In this document: in pieces, positions 14,915-23,038 of the stretch | Layout of the letters: each line of letters opens with the position of its first letter | Numbering within the stretch: position 1 is the first letter of the stretch | Assembly: GCA_028284745.1 (NCBI GenBank) | Contig: JANQRC010000048.1 | Span: 62,001-126,000, forward strand | Direction of reading: 5' to 3' | Source of the DNA: Flavobacteriaceae bacterium | GTDB lineage: Bacteria > Bacteroidota > Bacteroidia > Flavobacteriales > Flavobacteriaceae | Length of the DNA: 64,000 bases | Notes under the pieces: generated by a model | What the model was told of the DNA's origin: nothing | The model's database searches: none | Seen by the model: only the letters and a program-made list of their open reading frames with translations | Position numbers and translations under genes: made by a program

Positions 14915-15833
14915 TATTGCCAAAGGTGAGTACAACCAAAGTCAGATAGCGGCTTTCCTCACCGTATACATGATGCGCAGCATTACCGTGAAGGAGTTGG
15001 AAGGCTTTCGTGATGCGCTATTAGAGCTGTGTCTCGCTGTAGACCTGAGCGCATACAACTCGATAGACCTTTGTGGAACTGGCGGGGATGGCAAGGACAC
15101 CTTCAACATTTCCACATTGGCTTCTTTCATTACCGCCGGTGCGGGAGTCAAAGTGGCCAAACATGGCAATTATGGGGTTTCCTCAAAATGCGGGAGTAGC
15201 AATGTGATGGAATATTTGGGCGTCAAATTCAGCAACGATAAAGATTTCTTAGAAAGGAGCATCGATCAGGCGGGTATCTGTGTGCTTCATGCCCCACTCT
15301 TTCATCCAGCTATGAAGAATGTGGCTCCCATTCGAAGAGAACTGGCAGTAAAGACTTTTTTCAACATATTGGGCCCTATGGTGAACCCTGCTTCCCCCAA
15401 GAATCAAATGGTGGGTGTCTTCAATCTAGAATTGGCTCGGATGTATGGGTATCTCTACCAAAACACCGATAAGAATTACACCATCTTGCATGCGTTGGAT
15501 GGTTACGATGAGATCTCATTGACAGGAAACACCAAAACCATCTCTAACAAGATAGATGCGATGCTGTCTCCTGAAGATTTCGGTGTGCCCGCACTACAGC
15601 AACAGGACATCTACGGCGGTGATTCCATAAAAAGTGCAGCTGCTATTTTCATGAACGTGATAAGTGGCAAAGGTACCGAGGCTCAGAACAATGTGGTCTG
15701 TGCCAATGCGGGTGTGGCTATCGCTACTGCGAAAGACCTAACACCTAAACAGGGTTTTGAGTTGGCAAAAGAGTCTTTGCTATCCGGAAAAGGCCTTCAA
15801 GCATTGAAAACCCTTCAAAAGTTAAGTGCTTGA
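14841..15833 (+). CDS. trpD: anthranilate phosphoribosyltransferase
   Basis: Transfers phosphoribose from PRPP to anthranilate. Seen: LCGTGGDGKDTFNISTLASF (PRPP-binding CGTGGD and nearby DTFNIST), KHGNYGVSSKCGSSNVMEYL (KHGN motif) and NILGPMVNPA. 330 residues is normal. The start is the second copy of the duplicated region. Two bases separate its stop from the trpC ATG. Confidence 0.97.
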   Translation: MKELLNRLINHEILTKDEAKEVLVNIAKGEYNQSQIAAFLTVYMMRSITVKELEGFRDALLELCLAVDLSAYNSIDLCGTGGDGKDTFNISTLASFITAGAGVKVAKHGNYGVSSKCGSSNVMEYLGVKFSNDKDFLERSIDQAGICVLHAPLFHPAMKNVAPIRRELAVKTFFNILGPMVNPASPKNQMVGVFNLELARMYGYLYQNTDKNYTILHALDGYDEISLTGNTKTISNKIDAMLSPEDFGVPALQQQDIYGGDSIKSAAAIFMNVISGKGTEAQNNVVCANAGVAIATAKDLTPKQGFELAKESLLSGKGLQALKTLQKLSA

Positions 15834-15834
15834 T

Positions 15835-16662
15835 ATGGATATTCTTCAAAGAATCATAGCTGACAAACGCAAGGAAGTAGCGCTGAAAAAAAGCATTGTT
15901 CCTATATCGCAATTGGAAGCCACCGCATTGTTCGGAAGAGCAACCATCTCGTTGAGTGATCGCTTGCGCAACAGCACCTCGGGTATCATTGCCGAACACA
16001 AACGTCGTTCGCCATCTAAAGCTGTGATCAATCAAAAGGTGAGCGTCCAAGACGTGGCCCTTGGGTATGAAAAAGCCGGTGTTTGTGGGATGTCGGTACT
16101 CACAGATGGAAAGTATTTTGGAGGCTCGCTAGATGATCTGCTCTTGGCCAGAGCGTCTGTTCAAATGCCCATCCTTCGGAAGGAATTCATCATTGATGAG
16201 TATCAACTGATCGAGGCCAAAGCCCATGGTGCAAACATCATCCTACTGATCGCCGCAGTACTTTCTAGAGCCGAGGTCAAGCTGCTATCGGAAACTGCCA
16301 AACATCTTGGATTGGAAGTACTCCTGGAGGTACACAATGAAGAAGAGTTGCGGAGGTCCATCATGCCAAGTCTGGACATGCTCGGTGTGAACAACCGCAA
16401 CTTGAAGACTTTTGAGGTCTCGCTGGAAACCAGCAGATCCTTGGCCCCTCAAATTCCGGAAGACTTTGTCAAGGTCTCTGAAAGCGGCATCAGTACTGTC
16501 GAGGCCATCAAAGCGCTGCAACCCTATGGATACCAAGGTTTCTTGATCGGCGAGAATTTCATGAGAACTGAGAATCCAGGAGCAAGTGCTCAAAAATTCA
16601 TAAAGGAACTAGAAGGTGATGTCGAACGCCCCGACAGCTATCAAGAGAGGGATGTCTCATAA
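15835..16662 (+). CDS. trpC: indole-3-glycerol phosphate synthase
   Basis: Closes the indole ring of CdRP. A TIM barrel of 275 residues: MDILQRIIADKRKEV at the start, IIAEHKRRSPSKAVI (catalytic E and K), SVLTDGKYFGGS, PILRKEFIIDEYQ, GVNNRNLKTFEV and SESGISTVEAI. Separate from trpF, not fused as in enterics. The ATG at 15835 fits family length; one at 15826 overlaps trpD. Its 3' end is followed by repeat-derived sequence that reaches into the start of trpF. Confidence 0.96.
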   Translation: MDILQRIIADKRKEVALKKSIVPISQLEATALFGRATISLSDRLRNSTSGIIAEHKRRSPSKAVINQKVSVQDVALGYEKAGVCGMSVLTDGKYFGGSLDDLLLARASVQMPILRKEFIIDEYQLIEAKAHGANIILLIAAVLSRAEVKLLSETAKHLGLEVLLEVHNEEELRRSIMPSLDMLGVNNRNLKTFEVSLETSRSLAPQIPEDFVKVSESGISTVEAIKALQPYGYQGFLIGENFMRTENPGASAQKFIKELEGDVERPDSYQERDVS

Positions 16663-16770
16663 AAAGATTTCTCAATCGTTTCGCTCATTTCGAAATGACA
16701 CAATGAAAAAAAATAAAGAACATATTGAAAATAAAACTGCCTCCCCTATGGGGAGTACTAGGGTCGGGCT
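16650..16770. repeat. repeat-derived trpC-trpF junction
   Basis: Two dispersed-repeat types are joined here. One has GATTTCTCAATCG and the perfect palindrome CATTTCGAAATG (16686-16697) followed by ACA, as at 21199-21262. The other is CTCCCCTATGGGGAG (16741-16755) followed by TACTAGGGTCGGG, which resembles the widespread CCTCCCC/GGGGAGG...TAGGGT(G)GGG repeat. Both are translated in the trpF frame if the earlier start is used. Confidence 0.6.
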
Positions 16771-17464
16771 TAAAGTCTGCGGCATGAAATATCCAGAGAA
16801 CATCGCAGAGATCGCAGCATTGCAACCCGACTACATGGGCTTCATCTTTTGGGAACACTCGTCGCGCTTCGCTCAGAGCAAACTTCCACAGTTACCCGAT
16901 ACTATCAAAAAAGTGGGCGTGTTTGTAGATGCCGAAATTGAAGGAGTGATCTCAACCATTGAAAAATATGGCCTTCAGGCCATTCAATTGCATGGGAAGG
17001 AGACACCTGAGTATTGTAAAATGCTTCGTGAGTGTCATGCCAAACTTGTTTCGGCATCTCATAATCAGAACCTGAAACAAGCCTACCTTGTTGGCAAACA
17101 GGTTCAGGTTCATGAAAAACTGGAGATCATCAAAGTCTTCAGTATCAGGGACAATTTTGATTTCGACCAATTGAAACCTTACGAAGAAGTCTGCGACCAT
17201 TACCTTTTCGACACCAAAGGGAAACTACCAGGTGGCAACGGCTACACCTTTAACTGGAAAGTGCTAAAAGATTATCCCTCCCAGAAACCATTTTTCCTAA
17301 GTGGTGGTATAGGATTAGAAGAGGTAGAAAAAATAAAGGCCATCCTGAAAACAGGACTACCAATCCATGCCATTGATGTGAACAGTAGATTTGAATCAGA
17401 GCCCGGTCTGAAAAAAATTGAAGACGTACAGAAATTTAAAGAATTGCTCTATGAAAACGTTTAA
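16703..17464 (+). CDS. trpF: phosphoribosylanthranilate isomerase
   Basis: Amadori isomerase of the tryptophan pathway, a TIM barrel. Seen: LKVCGMKYPENIAEI (catalytic Cys), PDYMGFIFWEHSSRF, VGVFVDAEIE, IQLHGKETPEYC, YLFDTKGKLPGGNGYTFNW (catalytic D) and FFLSGGIGLEEV. Family similarity starts only at about VGLKVCGMK. The preceding residues come from repeat sequence, so the start is unclear: ATG at 16703 adds about 20 residues, while ATG at 16748 lies inside the CTCCCC-ATGGGGAG repeat. The 3' end overlaps trpB by 14 bases. Confidence 0.93.
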   Translation: MKKNKEHIENKTASPMGSTRVGLKVCGMKYPENIAEIAALQPDYMGFIFWEHSSRFAQSKLPQLPDTIKKVGVFVDAEIEGVISTIEKYGLQAIQLHGKETPEYCKMLRECHAKLVSASHNQNLKQAYLVGKQVQVHEKLEIIKVFSIRDNFDFDQLKPYEEVCDHYLFDTKGKLPGGNGYTFNWKVLKDYPSQKPFFLSGGIGLEEVEKIKAILKTGLPIHAIDVNSRFESEPGLKKIEDVQKFKELLYENV

Positions 17465-18635
17465 TGCTGACGAAAGAGGCTATTATGGTGATTTTGGTGG
17501 CGCCTACATCCCAGAGATGCTTTGGCCCAATGTGGAAGAACTTCGCCAGAACTATCTCGACATCACAGGTGAGGCTTCCTTCCAAGAAGAATTCAACCAA
17601 CTGTTGAAGGACTATGTAGGTCGCCCTTCCCCACTCTATTTTGCTGAACGGCTTTCCAAGAAGCACAACACCAAAATCTACCTGAAGCGCGAGGACCTCA
17701 ACCATACCGGCGCGCATAAGGTAAACAATACCATTGGCCAAATATTGCTAGCCAAACGGTTGGGCAAGGATCGCATCATTGCCGAAACAGGTGCCGGTCA
17801 GCATGGCGTGGCCACAGCAACGGTCTGTGCCTTGATGGGCATTCCGTGCATTGTGTATATGGGCGAGATCGACATTGCTCGTCAAGCCCCAAATGTAGCC
17901 CGTATGAAAATGTTAGGCGCTGAAGTTCGCCCTGCATTATCTGGAAGCAGAACACTCAAAGACGCTACAAACGAAGCCATACGTGATTGGATCAACAATC
18001 CGGTGGACACACACTACATCATTGGTTCGGCCATTGGCCCACATCCATATCCGGATATGGTAACCCGTTTTCAGAGCGTCATTTCCGAAGAGATCAAATG
18101 GCAACTCAAGAAGAAAGAAGGGAGAGAAAGCCCAGACTATGTGGTTGCCTGCATCGGTGGTGGCAGCAATGCAGCAGGTACCTACTATCATTTTTTAGAC
18201 AATGAGGACGTGGGCATCATTGCTGTAGAAGCTGCTGGAAAAGGCATTCATTCTGGTGAAAGTGCAGCCACATCTGCTCTAGGGAAGGAAGGCATCATTC
18301 ATGGATGCAAAACTTTATTGATGCAGACTACAGATGGACAGATCACGGAGCCATACTCGATCTCGGCTGGTCTGGACTATCCGGGTGTTGGGCCATTACA
18401 TGCTCATCTATACCGTTCGGGGCGCGGAGAATTTTACTCGGCGACCGACGATGAGGCCATGGTTGCCGGGCTAGAACTTTCGCAGCTAGAAGGCATCATA
18501 CCTGCTATCGAGACCAGTCATGCATTGGCCATTTTCGAGCATAAGACCTTCAAACCAGAGGACGTAGTGGTCATCTCCCTTTCAGGCCGAGGCGACAAGG
18601 ATCTGCAGACGTATATAGATTATTTCAAATTATAA
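17451..18635 (+). CDS. trpB: tryptophan synthase beta subunit
   Basis: PLP enzyme joining indole and serine. Seen: YYGDFGGAYIPEML, GRPSPLYFAERLS, LKREDLNHTGAHKVNNTIGQ with the PLP lysine in GAHKVN, AETGAGQHGVATAT, CIGGGSNAAGTYYHF (phosphate loop), GLDYPGVGPLHA and ISLSGRGDKD. 394 residues from the chosen ATG, the usual TrpB1 length. The start lies inside the end of trpF. A 77-base spacer with repeated CTTCTCAATACTAA words separates it from trpA. Confidence 0.97.
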   Translation: MKTFNADERGYYGDFGGAYIPEMLWPNVEELRQNYLDITGEASFQEEFNQLLKDYVGRPSPLYFAERLSKKHNTKIYLKREDLNHTGAHKVNNTIGQILLAKRLGKDRIIAETGAGQHGVATATVCALMGIPCIVYMGEIDIARQAPNVARMKMLGAEVRPALSGSRTLKDATNEAIRDWINNPVDTHYIIGSAIGPHPYPDMVTRFQSVISEEIKWQLKKKEGRESPDYVVACIGGGSNAAGTYYHFLDNEDVGIIAVEAAGKGIHSGESAATSALGKEGIIHGCKTLLMQTTDGQITEPYSISAGLDYPGVGPLHAHLYRSGRGEFYSATDDEAMVAGLELSQLEGIIPAIETSHALAIFEHKTFKPEDVVVISLSGRGDKDLQTYIDYFKL

Positions 18636-18712
18636 TTAGATGTGAGACATTAGTGGTGATGAGACAAAGCTTCCATCTGACTTCTCAATACTAACTTCTC
18701 AATACTAAGAAT
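18636..18712. repeat. repeat words in the trpB-trpA spacer
   Basis: The spacer holds ATTAGATGTGAGACATTAG followed by two copies of CTTCTCAATACTAA before the trpA ATG. The word TTCTCAATACT also occurs four times in the trpD duplication. These look like low-complexity intergenic words rather than a gene. Confidence 0.6.
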
Positions 18713-19474
18713 ATGAACAGAATCACCCAAAAACTACAAGAGGATAAAAAACTCCTCTCCATATATTTTACGGCAGGCTATCCCGCATTGGAGGATACCG
18801 TTCCCGTGATCAAAAGTTTGCAAGCTGCAGGGGTAGACATGATCGAGATCGGCATGCCTTTTAGCGACCCGCTTGCCGACGGACCTACCATCCAGGAGAG
18901 TGGCACGCAAGCATTGAAGAACGGCATGACCGTCCATAAACTCTTTGAACAATTGGAAGGTATTCGCCAAGAGGTAGACATCCCGTTGATCGCCATGGGC
19001 TATTTGAATCCTGTGATGCAATACGGTGTAGAGACATTCTGCCAGAAATGCCAAGAGATCGGCATTGATGGGTTGATCCTTCCAGATCTTCCTGTCGATG
19101 TCTACGAAAAGGAATACAAGGCACTGTTTGAACACTACGGATTGCTGAATATCTTTTTGATCACGCCACAAACTCCTGAAGAGCGTATCCGCTACATCGA
19201 TAGCCTTAGCGAAGGATTCATCTACATGGTGAGCTCGGCCAGTACCACGGGAGCCAGGCAAGGTTTTGGTGAGGAGCAAGAGGCCTATTTTACCCGTATT
19301 GCCGAGATGGATCTGAAAAATCCGCAGATCGTCGGCTTTGGGATCAGCAATGCGGAGACCTTTCAACAGGCTACGCAGCATACCAAAGGGGCTATCATCG
19401 GTTCAGCCTTTATCAAGCATTTAACAGAAGAAGGGACAAATACCATTAAAAAATTTGTGGGGCAGATCCGTTAA
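18713..19474 (+). CDS. trpA: tryptophan synthase alpha subunit
   Basis: Cleaves indole-3-glycerol phosphate to indole, channelled to TrpB. Seen: YFTAGYPALEDT, MIEIGMPFSDPLADGPTIQ (catalytic E), GIDGLILPDLPVDVYEKE (catalytic D), YMVSSASTTGAR and GFGISNAE. 253 residues is normal. It is the last gene of the trpEGDCFBA operon; no obvious terminator lies in the 30 bases before the peptidase gene. Confidence 0.97.
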   Translation: MNRITQKLQEDKKLLSIYFTAGYPALEDTVPVIKSLQAAGVDMIEIGMPFSDPLADGPTIQESGTQALKNGMTVHKLFEQLEGIRQEVDIPLIAMGYLNPVMQYGVETFCQKCQEIGIDGLILPDLPVDVYEKEYKALFEHYGLLNIFLITPQTPEERIRYIDSLSEGFIYMVSSASTTGARQGFGEEQEAYFTRIAEMDLKNPQIVGFGISNAETFQQATQHTKGAIIGSAFIKHLTEEGTNTIKKFVGQIR

Positions 19475-19504
19475 CTTAGTATCTTGTCATTTCAAACCCA
19501 CGCT

Positions 19505-21004
19505 ATGAGAACTTTGTTTTTGGGCTGTCTGGCCATCGTTTCCTGCTTCACAACTGCACAAACCTCAGACCTATTGCTCAACCAGCATGTTGGGGAAATA
19601 CTGGAAGACATCAAAAGCTTTGTGGCCATTCCCAACAATTCCTTGAACTCGGCCGATATCGAGCAAAACATTCGCTGGCTCACGAAAGAGTTCAATCAGC
19701 GAGGGTTCAATTCTACTACCCTACCCACCCAAGGAGAACCACTTTTCTTTGCCGCTTTGCCCATGCAGGACGACCGGCCCACTGTGTTGTTCTACATGCA
19801 TTTTGACGGGCAACCGGTCGACCCGAGCAAATGGTCGCAAGCCAACCCATATGACGTGGTCTTGAAGGCTCAGGGCGAAAAGGATTGGATCGAACGTCCT
19901 TGGACCGACCTGCAAAACGGTATCGATGCCCAATGGCGCATCTTTGGGCGCTCGGTCTCAGACGATAAAGGCCCCATCGTAATGCTGCTCCATGCACTCG
20001 ATCTATTGAAGGTCAAAGGAAAGAGCATCCCCTACAACATGAAAGTCATTCTTGATAGCGAAGAAGAACGTGGCAGCAAACCGCTTCCTGCTGCAGTGCA
20101 ACAGTACAAAGACCTATTGGCCTCTGACCTCATGATCATCGCAGATGGCCCCATACACCCTTCCGGGCAACCCACCATAGTGTATGGCTGTCGTGGGATC
20201 ACCACTGTAAACCTTACTACCTATGGCCCTATCAAGCCTCAGCATAGTGGGCACTTTGGCAACTATGCACCCAATCCTGGCATACAACTCTCCCAGCTCT
20301 TGGCCAGTATGAAAGATACGGAAGGTCGCGTGCTGATCCAAGGTTTTTATAAGGGTATCGCCTTGGATGGATCTACCAAAGCACTTTTAGCCTCAGTACC
20401 CGATGATCGCGAGCAGTTGTTAGAACGCTTGGCCATCCACACGCCCGAAAAGGTAGGCAGTAACTACCAAGAATCGTTGCAATTCCCTTCGCTGAATGTA
20501 CGCGGACTATCTTCAGGTTGGGTTGGTGCACAAGCACGTACCATCGTACCTGACAAAGCCACAGCGGCCATCGACATTCGTTTGGTGCCCGAGACCGATG
20601 GGCGTCGTCAGCAACAGTTGTTAAAAAAACATATCGAAGCCCAAGGGTTTTATGTGACCGAGGATGAACCGACGCTTGAAGAACGTCGCAACCACGCCAA
20701 GATCGCTCGCCTAGAGCTAGGTAGTGTGACCGATGCCTTTCGTACAGGTATGGATGGGAAGCCTGCCCAATGGTTGCAACAAACCCTCAAAGACACCTTT
20801 GCAGAAGAGATCGTGAACATCCGCATCATGGGCGGCACCGTGCCCATTGCACCCTTTATCAATGCCTTGGATGTCCCAGCAGTGATCGTGCCTTTAGTAA
20901 ACGCTGACAACAACCAGCATAGCCCTAACGAGAACTTGAGCATCGAACAAGTGATATATGGGTTGCAAGCCTTTGAGAGTTTGTTGACGGCTAAAATGGA
21001 GTAG
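19505..21004 (+). CDS. M20 family metallopeptidase (secreted)
   Basis: A zinc peptidase of the DapE/CPG2/dipeptidase group. The ATG chosen gives a signal peptide (MRTLFLGCLAIVSCFTTAQT). Metal and catalytic regions: VLFYMHFDGQPVD, GRSVSDDKGPIVMLLHALDL, ILDSEEERGSKPL and, near the C terminus, NADNNQHSPNENLSIEQV with the last metal histidine. A lid/dimerisation domain lies in the middle. It probably trims peptides in the periplasm. It follows trpA closely and may be carried by the trp transcript. Confidence 0.92.
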   Translation: MRTLFLGCLAIVSCFTTAQTSDLLLNQHVGEILEDIKSFVAIPNNSLNSADIEQNIRWLTKEFNQRGFNSTTLPTQGEPLFFAALPMQDDRPTVLFYMHFDGQPVDPSKWSQANPYDVVLKAQGEKDWIERPWTDLQNGIDAQWRIFGRSVSDDKGPIVMLLHALDLLKVKGKSIPYNMKVILDSEEERGSKPLPAAVQQYKDLLASDLMIIADGPIHPSGQPTIVYGCRGITTVNLTTYGPIKPQHSGHFGNYAPNPGIQLSQLLASMKDTEGRVLIQGFYKGIALDGSTKALLASVPDDREQLLERLAIHTPEKVGSNYQESLQFPSLNVRGLSSGWVGAQARTIVPDKATAAIDIRLVPETDGRRQQQLLKKHIEAQGFYVTEDEPTLEERRNHAKIARLELGSVTDAFRTGMDGKPAQWLQQTLKDTFAEEIVNIRIMGGTVPIAPFINALDVPAVIVPLVNADNNQHSPNENLSIEQVIYGLQAFESLLTAKME

Positions 21005-21044
21005 CCTAAACTATTTTTGGGCAGATCTGGCCTCTATAAAACCC

Positions 21045-21752
21045 TCAAAAAAACTCACGATACTGCAACACCCGAAAATCCAAAGTGTTGAAACTAGGGT
21101 CAGCATTTTTCAGTTGCTTGTACAGCTCCATACTTCCCACGGCACGATTGGCCGATCCCGATGGTGCTGTTAACGAAACGGTTTTGATGATGCGCTTCTT
21201 GTCATTTCGACCAGCGGGAGAAATCCCATCATGAGATTCCTCATTTTCATTCGGAATGACAAACTGATGGATGCGCGGCACCTGGTCATTCACTACTTTC
21301 AGCTTTAATCCATACGTCTTCAAATGCCTTCTAAAGAAATATTCGGGGCCGTTCTTGCTATTCCCGCCCGTGAACAACAAGGTATGTACGCTTGGGTATT
21401 GTTTCAGATAACTGACCAGGTCGCGTAGTTCCACATCTTGCATGCCCAGGTCGGTGGCGTCGATCTTTTCACGCTGGGCCGAGGCCACGATGTCACAGAT
21501 ACCGATCTGTCGCCTGTGTAAAAAATCCTTTCGCTGTTGGGTGGCTTCGGGCGTGGTCTCGAACTTCAATTTCAGGTCGAAGATACGATCTAGGATCGGC
21601 CAAAGCTGACCATCGCGACTTCCATAGCAAAAGTTCACATCACCTGCTTTCAATTCACCTGTAGTGAATCTGGGTGGCGGCAAGGTGCCCACCACCAGTT
21701 TGGTGGCATCCTCTGGAATATAAGGTTCGTATGGGTGTGTATGAAGGAACAA
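21045..21752 (-). CDS. uracil-DNA glycosylase superfamily-like protein
   Basis: Resembles UDG-fold base-excision glycosylases. Seen: KLVVGTLPPPRFTTGE (motif A region), VNFCYGSRDGQLWPILDRIF, QIGICDIVASAQREKIDATD, LLFTGGNSKNGPEYFFR and SLTAPSGSANRAVGS as the C-terminal active-site loop. The exact substrate cannot be told. Oddity: residues about 165-186 (VIPNENEESHDGISPAG onwards) are encoded by a 64-base dispersed palindrome inserted in frame between strands, as in Rickettsia palindromic elements. If tolerated, the enzyme is still active; otherwise it is a decaying gene. Confidence 0.8.
   Translation of the reverse strand: MFLHTHPYEPYIPEDATKLVVGTLPPPRFTTGELKAGDVNFCYGSRDGQLWPILDRIFDLKLKFETTPEATQQRKDFLHRRQIGICDIVASAQREKIDATDLGMQDVELRDLVSYLKQYPSVHTLLFTGGNSKNGPEYFFRRHLKTYGLKLKVVNDQVPRIHQFVIPNENEESHDGISPAGRNDKKRIIKTVSLTAPSGSANRAVGSMELYKQLKNADPSFNTLDFRVLQYREFF
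21199..21262. repeat. palindromic element inserted in frame in a coding sequence
   Basis: The ends TTGTCATTTCGA (21199-21210) and TCGGAATGACAA (21251-21262) are near-perfect inverted repeats and match the AATGACA-ended repeats at 40-155 and 16690-16700. The interior carries GGGAGAAATCCC. It lies inside the UDG-like gene and keeps the frame open. Confidence 0.8.
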
Positions 21753-21960
21753 AGTTCTTGGATGATTGGATTACTGGACTATTAGATTATTTGATTGTTG
21801 GATTTTCATCTTAAAGTTTGTCGTACGATTCTTGACGCTTGATCCCATATTCTACACTCTTGCTGCTACATTCGTAATTCAACCAATTAACAAGATACTA
21901 ACCATTTTCCTTTTAGAAGAAATTTCTGTATATTGAATTACCAACTTAAAAACTAAATAC

Positions 21961-22158
21961 ATGGGAAAAGGCGATAAAAAGACCAAGCGTGGTAAGATCA
22001 TCAAAGGTACGTACGGCGCTCGTAGAAGACGCAAAAAAAGAAAAGCAGCGGCCGTAGCGGCCAAACCTAAAGCCAAAGCAACGCCAAAGACAAAAGCACC
22101 AGCCAAACCGAAGAAAGCGGCACCTTCGGTCGAAGCCGCGAAACAAGAAGAGGAATAA
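21961..22158 (+). CDS. 30S ribosomal protein bTHX with long basic tail
   Basis: The first 24 residues, MGKGDKKTKRGKIIKGTYGA and on, match bacterial bTHX, a short peptide in the head of the 30S subunit. bTHX is usually near 25-45 residues; here a Lys/Ala/Pro-rich tail extends it to 65. The tail is low complexity and may be disordered or bind rRNA. A hairpin with a T run follows at once. Confidence 0.85.
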   Translation: MGKGDKKTKRGKIIKGTYGARRRRKKRKAAAVAAKPKAKATPKTKAPAKPKKAAPSVEAAKQEEE

Positions 22159-22181
22159 GCGCGATGGTCACGCTTTTTTTT
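22157..22181 (+). terminator. terminator after bTHX gene
   Basis: AAGCG (22157-22161) pairs with CGCTT (22171-22175) and is followed by eight or more T residues that run into the stop region of yaaA on the other strand. The stem is short but the T run is strong. Confidence 0.6.
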
Positions 22182-22938
22182 ATCGGGTAAAGACCAGTTC
22201 GCTCTCTGAAGACAGTTCCTCACTCAGCCCATAGCCTTCGTAATTAAAACCTTTGAGTTCATCGACGGTCTGGGCATCGGTATCCAAAATGTAACGCGTC
22301 ATGTAACCACGCGCCAGCTTGGCAAAGGTCATGATCGTCTTGTACTCGCCATTTTTAAAGTCCTTGAAGACTGGAGTCACCACAGTGGCTTTCAGTGTTT
22401 TTCTATCGATAGCTTTGAAGTATTCGTTACTGGCCAAATTCACCAACAGCTCGCCTTCTGCTAATTCACTGTTCAAATGGTCTGTGATCTTCTTTCTCCA
22501 GAATTCATACAGGTTCTTTTTCACGCCCACCGGCATGCGCGTGCCCATCTCCAAACGATACGGCTGAATGAGGTCTAGCGGTTTCAACAAGCCATAGAGA
22601 CCCGAAATGATCCGCAAGGTATCTTGAAGGTCGTCGATCTTTTCTTCCGGAAGGGTGTACACATCCAAACCACGGTACACATCACCACTAAATGCATACA
22701 CAGATGGTCTGGCGTTATCTGATGAAAAAGGCAAGCCCCACGATTGGTTGCGCTCGTAGTTGAGTTGTCCCAAGGCATCCGAGATGCTCATGAGCTTGGA
22801 AAGGCTTCGCGCAGATTTTTTCTTTAGGAGCTTATTGAGACGCTCTGCTTCCGAGAGGAACACGGCTTCACTTGTCTTCGAAGTGGGCAATGACGATTCA
22901 AAGTCGAGTGACTTTGCTGGTGATATGACAATTTTCAT
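22180..22938 (-). CDS. yaaA: peroxide stress protein YaaA
   Basis: DUF328/YaaA family, which limits free iron and oxidative DNA damage in E. coli. Start MKIVISPAKSLDFES is the family signature. Further motifs are MSISDALGQLNYERNQSW, AFSGDVYRGLDVYTL, RIISGLYGLLKPLDLIQPYR, LEMGTRMPV, LVNLASNEYFKAI and KLARGYMTRYIL. 252 residues from the chosen ATG. An ATG eight codons upstream lacks family support. It converges with the bTHX gene. Confidence 0.94.
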   Translation of the reverse strand: MKIVISPAKSLDFESSLPTSKTSEAVFLSEAERLNKLLKKKSARSLSKLMSISDALGQLNYERNQSWGLPFSSDNARPSVYAFSGDVYRGLDVYTLPEEKIDDLQDTLRIISGLYGLLKPLDLIQPYRLEMGTRMPVGVKKNLYEFWRKKITDHLNSELAEGELLVNLASNEYFKAIDRKTLKATVVTPVFKDFKNGEYKTIMTFAKLARGYMTRYILDTDAQTVDELKGFNYEGYGLSEELSSESELVFTR

Positions 22939-23038
22939 TGATGTACTTTGTTTCAATATCAAAAGTACAATTTGTAATGCAATCCTTCTGAAGAAACAAA
23001 TAGGAGATCTAAATAGACCTATGCACAGAATTTATAAG

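Noticed and set aside
18734..19381. Antisense frame across trpA
   Set aside because: trpA is unmistakable and the antisense product has no recognisable domain.
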